Shown here: positions 1 through 9,700 of the stretch, piece after piece
How the letters are laid out: each line of letters starts with the position of its first letter
Position numbering within the stretch: position 1 is the stretch's first letter
NCBI RefSeq assembly: GCF_024518675.1
Contig: NZ_JANIGL010000001.1
Span: 124,001 to 188,000, forward strand
Source of the DNA: Pseudoalteromonas shioyasakiensis
GTDB lineage: Bacteria; Pseudomonadota; Gammaproteobacteria; Enterobacterales; Alteromonadaceae
Length of the DNA: 64,000 bases
Reading direction: 5' to 3'
Made by a program: the position numbers and the translations under genes
Notes under the pieces: model-generated
What the model was told of the DNA's origin: nothing
Seen by the model: the letters and a program-made list of their open reading frames with translations, nothing else
Database searches by the model: none

Positions 1-1
1 C

Positions 2-196
2 CCGCACAGTTACACTTTCCCCGATTCAGAGTTTTATCAGTTAAGCTACCAATCAGATGCAACGAGCGGGGAGTCTAATGGTTCCGAGTTTTATATTCAG
101 GCTAAGCCTATAGCATCTCAAACCGCGGATTCATGCGGTAAGCTTGGGTTAGATCATACAGGGACTAAACACTCTGAGGATGTGGGCTGTTGGTAA
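2..196 (+). CDS. Type IV pilin (PilE-like), 3' end only
   Basis: This is the last 64 codons of a gene that begins before the window; the frame ends in a TAA stop at 194-196. The visible tail contains the motif TADSCGKLGLDHTG and ends in VGCW. This matches the C-terminal disulfide loop of PilE-type pilins, where two cysteines close the D-region just before the end. Four further pilin-like genes follow directly, and the stop overlaps the next start, so it belongs to a minor-pilin operon. PilE rather than another minor pilin is an inference from the tail alone. Confidence 0.6.
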   Translation, partial: PHSYTFPDSEFYQLSYQSDATSGESNGSEFYIQAKPIASQTADSCGKLGLDHTGTKHSEDVGCW

Positions 197-639
197 AAAA
201 ACACCTTGGGTTTACGTTATTAGAAGTTTTAATAACCATTACAATTATTAGTATTTTAACTGCTGTTGCAGCGCCATCATTTATTGATTTTATAAAGCGC
301 GACCGATTAGTCACAAGCTCAAATCAGCTACACAGTGTTTATAAACTTGCACGTAGTGAAGCCATTAAGCGCGATCAGAGTGTACAGCTTGAAGCGAGTC
401 AATCACAGTGGTTAGTTAAAACTCAAGTCGGAACATCGCAAGAAACATTAACAACCTTTACTCCCACTCATCAGAGCATCACGGTTGAGCTTACCACCAT
501 AACAATTAGTAATACCGGTGAACTAAATAACACCTTTGAATATTTGGTTACAGATAACGACACTTCTACAACAGACTTTAAACTCTGTTTATTGCAAAGT
601 GGGCAAAGTTGGATAGTTGAAGGTGCCCAAACATGCTGA
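190..639 (+). CDS. GspH/FimT-family minor pseudopilin
   Basis: The 149-aa protein begins with a class III prepilin leader: a short basic stretch (MVKKHLG) followed by FTLLEVLITITIISILTAVA. The cleavage site is G/F, with the conserved Glu at mature position 5 and one hydrophobic helix that packs in the pilus core. The rest fits a GspH/FimT globular domain. The start is a TTG at 190, which overlaps the previous stop; no ATG lies before the leader. Products of this family prime type IV pilus assembly in the inner membrane. The gene is translationally coupled to its neighbours. Confidence 0.8.
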   Translation: MVKKHLGFTLLEVLITITIISILTAVAAPSFIDFIKRDRLVTSSNQLHSVYKLARSEAIKRDQSVQLEASQSQWLVKTQVGTSQETLTTFTPTHQSITVELTTITISNTGELNNTFEYLVTDNDTSTTDFKLCLLQSGQSWIVEGAQTC

Positions 640-1043
640 GTAAAGTGAACTCAGGATTCTCTTTATTAGAAGTACTTGTTGCGCTTATTGTAGCAACCGT
701 TGCCTTATTAGGCTTAGCAACCGCGCAACTTAAGTCATTGCAATACGTCACAAATAGTTTTAATTACACAGCATCCATAGTACAAGCAAATAATGTACTT
801 GAGCGTATTTGGCCACGTTTATGTGAATTACAACATACCAACCCCGCACTCTATAATGATGCTGACTTTAGAGCCAGCCTAGCACCACAAATTGATGCTT
901 ATACCCTGACACTGCCTGCTAGTTTTTCTAATGATCTATTGGTTGAAATAAGCTGGGAAGATAAACGCTTAACAGATAACCTAGAAAACCGAGTTGCTAT
1001 TGTTGGCAGTTATCCAACACTACCAGTAGGTTGCACGCCATGA
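633..1043 (+). CDS. pilV: Type IV pilus minor pilin PilV
   Basis: The 136-aa protein has a prepilin leader ending in SG/F followed by SLLEVLVALIVATVALLGLA, typical of PilV. A region such as NNVLERIWPRL follows, in the place where PilV proteins carry their conserved helix. The ATG at 633 lies inside the end of the preceding gene (7-base overlap), and its stop overlaps the start of the next gene. Minor pilins of this type form the tip complex that starts pilus extension. The family call is firm and the exact subtype is likely. Confidence 0.8.
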   Translation: MLSKVNSGFSLLEVLVALIVATVALLGLATAQLKSLQYVTNSFNYTASIVQANNVLERIWPRLCELQHTNPALYNDADFRASLAPQIDAYTLTLPASFSNDLLVEISWEDKRLTDNLENRVAIVGSYPTLPVGCTP

Positions 1044-1552
1044 GTTTTACACTACCTAATCAATCCGGTTTTACACTCGTGGAATTAATGGTAGCCCTTG
1101 CTGCAAGTATGTTTTTACTAGGCGGGGTTAGCCTGGCTTATTCATCAATTAATAGCAGTACCAATACCGCAAAAGAATTAGAAAACGCCTTGGATGTAAT
1201 TCGCTTTAGCAGCAAAATGTTTACTCGCAGCCTTAAACAAACGAAAGTACAACCTAGTTTTAATAATGGGGTGCTAACTGTACAGCAACAAGCTGGGGCT
1301 AAAGCGTGTACAGGGGATATAAAAGCCGCTGATTTTACCGAGCTTTATAGTGTGACTGACGATGCACTGTTTTGCGATGCTGGTGCAGGAAACGTAAAAG
1401 TACTCAATGGTATTCGTGCGATTAACTACACGATTTCAGAGCAGCTAGTTTCGATTGCAGTACAGCCTACAAATTTACCTGCTCAGTTTAATAATCAATT
1501 TGTTATTGACGTAGCTATGACACAAATAGCGATGAATAAGGCGTTTCAATAA
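1040..1552 (+). CDS. pilW: Type IV pilus minor pilin PilW
   Basis: I chose the ATG at 1040, which overlaps the pilV stop as ATGA, over a TTG three codons upstream. The 170-aa product starts with a prepilin leader ending in SG/F followed by TLVELMVALAASMFLLGGV, as in PilW. The remainder is a soluble domain with one cysteine pair (KACTG and LFCDAG). It sits between pilV and a pilX-like gene, the usual order in gammaproteobacteria. The protein is shorter than many PilW homologues. Confidence 0.75.
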   Translation: MSFTLPNQSGFTLVELMVALAASMFLLGGVSLAYSSINSSTNTAKELENALDVIRFSSKMFTRSLKQTKVQPSFNNGVLTVQQQAGAKACTGDIKAADFTELYSVTDDALFCDAGAGNVKVLNGIRAINYTISEQLVSIAVQPTNLPAQFNNQFVIDVAMTQIAMNKAFQ

Positions 1553-3361
1553 ATGAATAAGAATACAGGCTTTACCTTAGTTACTGTTCTTATACTGACT
1601 TCAATGGCAACACTTGTTGTACTGAGTACGTTACGAGATAGCGTTATTCAGGAGCGCCTTAGTGGTAACTTTCAAAAGAAATTAAATGCGCGTTTGATGT
1701 CAGAAAAAGGCGTTTACGCCAGTATTGAAAGTTTAACAAGTGATATATTAGCGGATCCAAATACCACAATAGACGATTTAGTGGCTGCAAATAGTGAACT
1801 CAGTGGCACCGGTGAATTAGCATCGAGCAGCTATAATGCGTCAATCACCCTTGATGATGAGGGTAACCTAGTGGTCTCAAGCCAAGGCAACCGTTTTGAA
1901 GGCGAAGAGCAAATGCAAGCGGTGTTTGAATACGTTCATGGCACCAGTGGTGGCAGTGAGACGTCTGCATTCTCACAGGGAGTAACAGGTTGTGCAGGGG
2001 TGGCTGTAACGGGTAGTGGGGTTATTGATAGTTATGATTCATCACTGGGTGATTACGGCGATACCTTGGCTGATGGTAATACCAATATTAGTGATACAGC
2101 CTTTGTAAATACTTTGACTGATACTGGGCACATTGTTCTCAGTGGTGGTGGGGCAATTAGTGGAGATGTTTTAGCGTCGGGCGATTTAACCACGCGTGTT
2201 GATATCACAGGAAATGTTCATACAAATGGTAACCTGGTTGCATCAAGTAGCGTTGATATCGGTGGCAACGCAAGTGCTTATTTATCTTATACACATCAAA
2301 GTTCTGGTACAGTTGCTGGCAGAGTTTCAGCCAATGATACAATTTCCATTAGCCAAGTGCATATTTATGGAGGAGTGCAAACGGTTGGCAATTTTGAGCA
2401 AAAAGGGGGCAGTGTAAGTCAAGGTGTTCGGGCTTTAGGGAATGTTTCACTTAACCAGTGGGGTAGTGTAATTGTTGGCGATGATTTGCAATATGCAGGT
2501 TCTGGTTCATTTAAAGGTGATACCGAACATTATTATTATGCTCCTTATAAAGTCTCTAGTGCGAGTCTGTCTTGGATCTCGCCTGTCGAAAAAGTGGAAT
2601 TAGGCAGTGAAGCGCAACAAGGCATGACAACATGTGATCCATTTGACTTAAAACAAGCCATTGATGCAATAAGCCTTAGTACAACAAGTCCTGATTTATT
2701 CATTAATAACAATAGTTCAAAAGGCGATCTACTTGAGCTTGAAACCACTCTTGCGACATTTCTAGTAGATTACGGTAGTACGCCAGATGGCGATATTACA
2801 GCTCAATCGGCGGTATTTTTAGATTCGGCAACGCAAATTTTATATTTCGATGATGTAACAATTAGTGGCCGGATGACGGTAAAAGAAAACCACAATGCAG
2901 TGATGTTTGTTGCTGGCGATTTCACGATGAATGGTGCAAGCTCGCTGACCATCCCTGACAATAGCAGTTTAACCATTATTATTGAGGGTAAGTTAAAAAT
3001 AAGCTCAGGAGCACAGGTTTATACTCCGGATAATGGCATAACACCCCAAGGCAGACCTGTTTTTAGTATTTATAGTGCTTACGATGGTAGTGGCTCTGGC
3101 ATTGAGTTCTCTGGTGGCACGCGCGAAGTTTACGCCGTGATTTATGCGCCTTATTCACATGTTGATGTGGCCTCGGCAGTTGGCTTTAAGGGCTCTATCC
3201 TTGGTGAAACAGTCAGTGTTAGTGGTGCTGGTGGCATTCACTACGATACAGCTCTGGGTGAAGCCAGCTTTGGTGGTACAACAGGCGGAACTGGCTCATC
3301 AGGGCGGTTAATTTTTAAAGAATGGCGGTTTGTAACAGTGGATTCTGAGCCTGAAACATAA
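1553..3361 (+). CDS. PilX-like minor pilin with long beta-helical C-terminal part
   Basis: The 602-aa protein starts immediately after the pilW stop. Residues 1-40 are a prepilin-like leader (NTGFTLVTVLILTSMATLVVLS), and residues 25-90 resemble the PilX N-terminal region, including QERLSGNFQKK. Ordinary PilX proteins are about 200 aa. Here residues 150-310 carry short repeats rich in Gly, Ser, Asn and Val (for example GNVHTNGNLVASSSVDIGGNAS), as in bactofilin-like right-handed beta-helices. A second domain follows near residues 390-590. It may act as a combined PilX and tip or adhesion protein, which is inference. No pilY1 follows. Confidence 0.65.
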   Translation: MNKNTGFTLVTVLILTSMATLVVLSTLRDSVIQERLSGNFQKKLNARLMSEKGVYASIESLTSDILADPNTTIDDLVAANSELSGTGELASSSYNASITLDDEGNLVVSSQGNRFEGEEQMQAVFEYVHGTSGGSETSAFSQGVTGCAGVAVTGSGVIDSYDSSLGDYGDTLADGNTNISDTAFVNTLTDTGHIVLSGGGAISGDVLASGDLTTRVDITGNVHTNGNLVASSSVDIGGNASAYLSYTHQSSGTVAGRVSANDTISISQVHIYGGVQTVGNFEQKGGSVSQGVRALGNVSLNQWGSVIVGDDLQYAGSGSFKGDTEHYYYAPYKVSSASLSWISPVEKVELGSEAQQGMTTCDPFDLKQAIDAISLSTTSPDLFINNNSSKGDLLELETTLATFLVDYGSTPDGDITAQSAVFLDSATQILYFDDVTISGRMTVKENHNAVMFVAGDFTMNGASSLTIPDNSSLTIIIEGKLKISSGAQVYTPDNGITPQGRPVFSIYSAYDGSGSGIEFSGGTREVYAVIYAPYSHVDVASAVGFKGSILGETVSVSGAGGIHYDTALGEASFGGTTGGTGSSGRLIFKEWRFVTVDSEPET

Positions 3362-3386
3362 CGTGGCCTTTGCTTACTTTTGTTTG

Positions 3387-3435
<49 letters not shown>

Positions 3436-3484
3436 TCGTATAATAGAGTTCTTAAATTAAACTTATTACAGGGAGTATTAAATT

Positions 3485-3530
3485 TGGTACGACCGAGTGG
3501 ATTCGAACCACCGACCTCTACCATGTCAAG
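3485..3530 (-). pseudogene. tRNA-Val(GAC) 3' half with CCA; probable att site
   Basis: On the minus strand this reads from CTTGACATGG in the anticodon loop to the 3' end CGGTCGTACCA. It is exactly the 3' half of a tRNA-Val. Integrases that target tRNA genes recombine in this half and leave an isolated copy at one end of the inserted element. The recombinase operon begins 187 bases further on. An intact tRNA-Val that would mark the other end is not visible to me in the window. Confidence 0.75.
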
Positions 3531-3716
3531 ACGTTAATAAATGAATTGTTATTTTGTTTTTAAAACAGCAATTTCCTATATTTCATATTGTTAAGTGTTG
3601 TTTATGTTTTTGATCCGGCGTATTTAGTGAGATTTTTAACGTAGTTAAACTTGATAAAGGCGCTGTTTAGGCACAAACTTAAAAAGTCATTATTACCACT
3701 ATTGTGTTGATTATCT

Positions 3717-4286
3717 ATGTTGCCGAACAAAATAAAGAAAGCCTATTCAAAAATTAATTTGCTCCTTGGCACGGCCAAGTTAAGTAATGTGGATGTATGC
3801 TCGCTCGCCTTAGATAGAACTATCAGTACAATAATTTTAGAAACGAATATAGTGTCTTTTTTAAAATCCAGTCATGATGATAGTTTTGATGATTTAGACT
3901 CTTTTTATTTAGATGCATATCAAGCTCCGATGATTTGTTATGAAATCGACGGTCAGTATTATGTTGTATCAGGGCTTTTTACTTACACTAAATTACAGCG
4001 AACTAAAATATTAGACGAAAAAAATTTTGTTCCATGCTTGGTTATTTCATCAAGGCCTAAGCCCTCTGAACGTAAACTCATATTCTTAAATGATGTTTTA
4101 AGAATTATGCTTAAACAGTATTTTAATGTAAATGGTACAAGTATATCTGCACTACTTAAAAGTCTCTTTTCAGAGGAACCTAGTGTTTTTAAAACTCAAT
4201 CTTGGAAAATGCTTTTTCCAAAAATTAAAACAAAAACTGAATTGTGTACATGGCTCAAAATTAGTACAAAAGTTGTGAAATTATGA
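3717..4286 (+). CDS. Small recombinase-operon protein, possible ParB-like fold
   Basis: I do not recognise this 189-aa protein by family. It starts at an ATG with a weak ribosome site and ends in an ATGA overlap with the next gene, so it is co-translated with two large tyrosine recombinases. Residues 72-128 include ICYEIDGQYYVVSGLFTYTK followed by FVPCLVISSRPKPSERKL. That pattern (short strand, DGxYxVxxG, then a valine-rich strand and a Glu/Arg stretch) resembles the ParB/sulfiredoxin-like core, but the match is by eye only. A DNA-binding accessory role in recombination is an inference from context. The sequence is A+T-rich compared with the pilus genes. Confidence 0.5.
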   Translation: MLPNKIKKAYSKINLLLGTAKLSNVDVCSLALDRTISTIILETNIVSFLKSSHDDSFDDLDSFYLDAYQAPMICYEIDGQYYVVSGLFTYTKLQRTKILDEKNFVPCLVISSRPKPSERKLIFLNDVLRIMLKQYFNVNGTSISALLKSLFSEEPSVFKTQSWKMLFPKIKTKTELCTWLKISTKVVKL

Positions 4287-6799
4287 GCTCTTTGAAAAGC
4301 GAGATACTAAATCATATTTTTTCGGTTTGTAAGATAAATCAAATAAATTTGGAAAGAGAAGACTTACAAAATGACTTAGATGAGTTTTTACGCAAAATAA
4401 AAGCACCAAAAAGTGATTTACAGGGATTATCTTGGGTCTTTTGGTTAGTTGAAGAAATATCAAGGAAACTACCAGGATACTTACCCAAATTACTAAACCT
4501 TTTGAACTTAAAGTCATATATTTTTGATGCTGTAAAGCAATATGAAGTCCGCCTTTCAAAGATTAATTCAAACCTATATCACTCAAAATCTTATAAAAAA
4601 GGTTGGTGCGAGTTGTATCCGTTTTATGTGTTTTTAATAAAGTCGCATGATTATAAGCATGACGAACAATTTTTGTTTCTTATTTTTCATTTCATAGAGC
4701 ATTTTTTTGATGTTGAAGATGTCTTAACAGATCCAGATTTAGCAACTAAGTCAGCTACAAGAGAGAATGAAGTCTGCTCAAAGTTTAGGCACTTGATATC
4801 TCATAATAATACTAATTTTCATCCAAAACAGAACGCCTTTCTTTTATCTCATTCTAAGCAAACAATCATAGCTAATTTAGAAGAAATACAAAGAGAGAAT
4901 GAAGATAAAAATACTCGAGCCTATATCAATAGTTTATTACATTTTTATTTTAACGATTGGTCCCCAGCAAAGTCATATAACCGGCATGGAAGAAGAGGTG
5001 ATTTAAGGTTTAAACGTTATCAGAAGCCAAAGTATGAAAACTTATTAAGCAGTGATAGCATAAAAGTTCTTAAACCTGAAAAGGAGATTCTTCATGACGG
5101 TAATGGTATTTTCATTGATGATCTGTATGAACAAATGCCATATGTTTTAGTTAACAATGAAGGTACGCTTGAAAATTTTGAGATTAAAAGTGTCGAAAAA
5201 GTATTCAGTAAAGATACACGTTCAAAAAGAAAAGTTGATGTTACAAGCAATGTTATTCGCTCCCATAATATTGCCAAGCAAGATACTCGCTTACTTCGAG
5301 AAAAAGATTTAGGGATCTTATTTACTACTTTAAAAGCTATGGCTTTTCAAAAGAAGAATAAACCGTTAGCGATAGCTTGTTGGTGTATGTTCCTATTAAG
5401 TAAAAGTTGCGAAGAAGTAATGGAACTAAACTTCTCCTATGAGCTAGAAGATGCACGTACAGGACTTTATGTTGATAAGTATGATGATGCTTGGTGGGTC
5501 TTCAATATTAGCCAATCCTTAAAATCTTTGATCGAACATCAAGGTCTTCACACCGTTGAAGACCTTGCTATAACTCGGTGCCCAGATTTTTTAAGAGAGT
5601 TGATCCTAGATAATTTGAAGGATAAAACACAACAAAAAATTTTCTCTAATGAAGATATTATAACTTTAAAACATCGACTAATACATAAACTTAAAAAAGT
5701 GTCAGAAAAATCAAATTCTTCTCGATTAAGCATTTCAACAATTAGTAACTTCGTTGTTAATTATTTAAATGCAACTGAAGTCATCGACCCTATATACATC
5801 GATTTCAGTTACGATGTGCAGCTGTATATGACGCGCGTTGCTAGAAGCTACAGTAATATTGAGGATCATTTGCGTTGTTATATGCTTAAAAGGCTTTGGC
5901 AAGAAGTTAAAAATGACTATAAAGCGTATTATAAAGAAGAGTTAGAGCTTAAGCTTTTTGAATTTAAACCGTATAAAAAAGAGCGTGTTTCACTTGGCTC
6001 TAAACTGACTGTTAGAAACGAAACACTTTCAACACTCATTAATAAATGTGTGGCTAGAATTGAAGAACTTAGCAAACTGAGCAATAAGCATTCAATTGAT
6101 TGGTTACTAAATTTTCATAACTCTTATGTACTGTATGTCACATGGATGCTCATGTTTGGTACAGGGTATCGAGCTGTATGGAACCCTTTACCCACATTAT
6201 CGCTATATGTCCCAAGTCTAAATTTATTAGGAATAAGTGATAAAGATGATAGTGATTTTACCCATTCAAGATTAGTATGTATTCCAAGCAAACTGAAACA
6301 ACAAATTAATGATTATATAAACCATTTAGAATCCTTACGAGGTCTCATCAGGGCTCAAAATTCAGCGCTAGCATTAAAAATTGATCAATTTACACAGGCA
6401 CCTTCATCAAGCTTAAATATGAAATTTAATGAATCAGCTTCTTGGTACGCAGACATAAGAAATTCCAGAAAAAATTTTGGCCCCCTTTTTATTTTCGAAA
6501 AACAAATAACAGGCTGGAAAGTAAAGCCATTATCTCCACAAAAGCTTATTGATAATTTGCCTAAAGGCATGTCGATTCCATCTAATGCAGGTAGACACTG
6601 GCTTAAAAGTCAGCTCTTAATACAGGGAGTGAGAAGTGAGTTAATTAATCTACAAATGGGTCACTGGCAAGTTGGTGAGCTGCCATTAGCTAAATACTCT
6701 TCATTACGATACAACAGCGTAATAATGGAGCTATTACCACATTTAGACAGTATTTTTGAGAAGGTAAAATGGCGAAAGGTAAAATCGATTCTTACTTAA
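4283..6799 (+). CDS. Large tyrosine recombinase-like protein with altered catalytic box
   Basis: The 838-aa protein is far longer than usual tyrosine recombinases (300-450 aa). Its last 220 residues show the catalytic layout: box I GTGYRAVW with R630, box II SNAGRHWLKSQ with R771-H772, then MGHW with H794 and a candidate nucleophile Y805 in LAKYSSL. The first histidine of the usual HxxR box is replaced by Asn768. The first 600 residues have no family I can name and are rich in Lys, Leu and Phe. It overlaps the upstream gene by 4 bases and the downstream recombinase by 31 bases, so the products probably work together in moving a genetic element. Confidence 0.65.
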   Translation: MSSLKSEILNHIFSVCKINQINLEREDLQNDLDEFLRKIKAPKSDLQGLSWVFWLVEEISRKLPGYLPKLLNLLNLKSYIFDAVKQYEVRLSKINSNLYHSKSYKKGWCELYPFYVFLIKSHDYKHDEQFLFLIFHFIEHFFDVEDVLTDPDLATKSATRENEVCSKFRHLISHNNTNFHPKQNAFLLSHSKQTIIANLEEIQRENEDKNTRAYINSLLHFYFNDWSPAKSYNRHGRRGDLRFKRYQKPKYENLLSSDSIKVLKPEKEILHDGNGIFIDDLYEQMPYVLVNNEGTLENFEIKSVEKVFSKDTRSKRKVDVTSNVIRSHNIAKQDTRLLREKDLGILFTTLKAMAFQKKNKPLAIACWCMFLLSKSCEEVMELNFSYELEDARTGLYVDKYDDAWWVFNISQSLKSLIEHQGLHTVEDLAITRCPDFLRELILDNLKDKTQQKIFSNEDIITLKHRLIHKLKKVSEKSNSSRLSISTISNFVVNYLNATEVIDPIYIDFSYDVQLYMTRVARSYSNIEDHLRCYMLKRLWQEVKNDYKAYYKEELELKLFEFKPYKKERVSLGSKLTVRNETLSTLINKCVARIEELSKLSNKHSIDWLLNFHNSYVLYVTWMLMFGTGYRAVWNPLPTLSLYVPSLNLLGISDKDDSDFTHSRLVCIPSKLKQQINDYINHLESLRGLIRAQNSALALKIDQFTQAPSSSLNMKFNESASWYADIRNSRKNFGPLFIFEKQITGWKVKPLSPQKLIDNLPKGMSIPSNAGRHWLKSQLLIQGVRSELINLQMGHWQVGELPLAKYSSLRYNSVIMELLPHLDSIFEKVKWRKVKSILT

Positions 6800-9700
6800 T
6801 AGATTTAAAACAACGAAAGACATTACATCCTTGCTTTGAAGAAATAAGAACAGCTTATTTAAAATATAGTGGTGATTTTGATGAAAGCTATACTGAGGAA
6901 GGCCTTACAGACCTTTATAACAAAATATGCGAGTTACTGTATCAACATTTTAAAGGCTGTAAAAATGATTATTCGAAGCATCAATTTAGAAAAATAGAGA
7001 AAAAACTTAAAAGTGACTTACCAACTAGACAGTTACAACTTAAAGTAATTGATGCCATTTTTAATTATGGCGAAGAACATTTTAAAATAAAGGCATTACC
7101 TGTAACTTCGATCGTAGAATTAAAAAAAGAGAAACCGATTATTGTTCCTACAAGCATTATCAAACTTCCTATAGCGCTAGATTTGTATGAAATTCTACAA
7201 CAAGAGTTAAAAAATCCAAAAAAAGATCTGGTTGATAATGCTGAATTTGGTCGGCTTATCTTATTATTGTATTTCACAACAGATATACGGTCATTATATG
7301 AATTACAGGCAATTATTAATAACCCTAGTAATTTGTTTTATGCAAAAGGGATCAGTTTCTGGTCTGGGGAAATAAAAGGCGAAGTGGAGCGCTACCTCTT
7401 ATGTGATGCAGCTATTTTGTTGTTATTTAAATTACAAAAAAAAATGAAAACCCGTAGTATTATTTGCTTCAAAAAAGAAAAATTAACCAAATACCTGCAA
7501 TCATTTTTAAATTGTTATGAAGACCGAGAGGAAAAATGGTCAGGATTAACATTGGCAAAATTACAAAGGTTACGAGAGTTAATTTATGTAATATATCTAA
7601 GTCCTTTTTCATATTTAACCTACTTTCAGCCGAACCTGTCGGTAAAGCTACCTGAAGCTTGTTTTTTTAGAATTATTACTGGCAAGGCTATACCACCTGA
7701 AGAGCTGCTTGAGCCAGACTTAAAAGAAAATAACTTTTCTGATCGAAGGTTAATTTTAAACGGTGCCATGAAATATTCAGCTCCAAATGAAATTATCGGT
7801 GAGCTAGAGACAATTTATGTTGCTTTAAAAAAGAGAGATATACAGAAAGTGCCAAGAAATGAGATTGTAAAATATATGCACAATGTATTGGAGCAATCTA
7901 AATGTCAAAATGTATATAAATTATTATTACTAACGTGGATGTATCATCTTTTAAAAAACGGAGGTGTGCATAAGAAGAAGCTAAGGCTTAGAACTGTAAT
8001 TGATTATGTTAAGAGTATCAGCCATCCTTTTTTGACAGTGTTTACCCTGTGCAACTTTAAAGAGCTCCAAGCACCGGACTGGGAAACTAAATTGAATGAA
8101 GCTGCGCAATACTTTACATCAGGGCAAAGAAGGAAATATTTGTATTATTTTGCAGAGTATTTAAAAGAGAGTAGGGCAGTTCAGCAGCTAAATACAGATA
8201 ATTTAGATATTTCATCAACTAAAACAGAGGTCAGTGCAAATATTATATCCGCGTCTCATACGACTGCAATCCTCGAATATATACAGCAACGCTATTCGGA
8301 TCTACGTGATAACTCAGATCAACTAGTCGGCTATGAATATCAATATGCTTATTTGTTACTATGCCTTTGCTTTTATAGTGGTTTGCGGAGAAGTGAAGCA
8401 GGGAAACTGTATATTAGCGATCTCGATTTTTCTCCTGCATTACCAAAAAGTGACGAATTTGACTGGTGCACATTAAGTATCAGACCAAATAAACTTAGAG
8501 CACTGAAATCAGCCTCTGCACGCAGGGATTTACCCCTTGATGGTCTATGGCCTAAAAAGCATTTAAAAGTATTAAGATCGTATTATCAAGAGCAAGATAC
8601 TAATCATCACAAAAATACATTACTTTTTAATTGCCAAAATTCAGTTGAGCGTGCATTTGATCTGATAACTCGATTGATGCAGTACTACTGTAAAGACCAT
8701 TCATTAAAAGTACATCATCTCAGGCATAGTTTTGCTAATTGGGCTTGGTGTAAACTGAATACTGAACTGCTTGAAAAAATGAGATTAAGATTTGATTGTG
8801 TTGATGATGAGTTGTTTTGCAATGAGCTAAATGAACGGTTATACCATCGATTAAAGTTGAAAAACAACACGCGCTCGAAAATGTATATTTTATCTCATTT
8901 ATTAGGGCATAAGTCCGTAACAACAACTTCATCTAGTTATCTGCATTTAAGAGATATATGGCTATATACAGAGATAAATAGTCAATATACGGTTAGTAAC
9001 AAATTGCTTAATGTATGTGTTGGCAGAGCTAAACTTACATCACAAAAACAATGTCTAAGTTTGATAGAACGCATAACATTTTTCACATTACAGCAAGAGT
9101 CATCTTGCTGTATTAGGCTTTGGAATAAGCACTTTACTTCCTATATTGAGCAATTCCCAAATCTACACTCATTTGAAGACAGATTTCACCCTATCAAACT
9201 AAAAAAATTGTTAGATTATGCAAAAATACTCGCTGCATGTAACTCAAAGAGCCCAAGCGAAATCTCACAGTTATATGGATTATCTGTTGGTTATATAACG
9301 ATGTTATATGAGAATGCAAAAGCTGTTCATCGATCTTATCCAGAGTTTGGGGATAAATTGCCTGCAGTTCCCCATTTTCCAAGCTTTAAAGGTATTGGAC
9401 TTAACGATGAGTCAAAAGGAAAAACCTCTCAGGAAGCTTTTAAGTATTTATGCAACAAAGCAGATAGTTTATTACAAACTGGTTATATCAATCTACGTGA
9501 AGTTTATGATGCTGTAAAAATACTAAAATATGCAGCCGCAGGTAAAAATTTTGCGATTAGATCACCAGATGTGACTATGAATAAGGACTTCTTAAGATTA
9601 TGTCGAATGTTAGAGCTGAAAGATAGGCACCTTCATTTTAAATTTCACAGAGGTGAACTTAGTTCTACTGACGCTTTAGAAGCCAAGCAAAAATGGGAAA

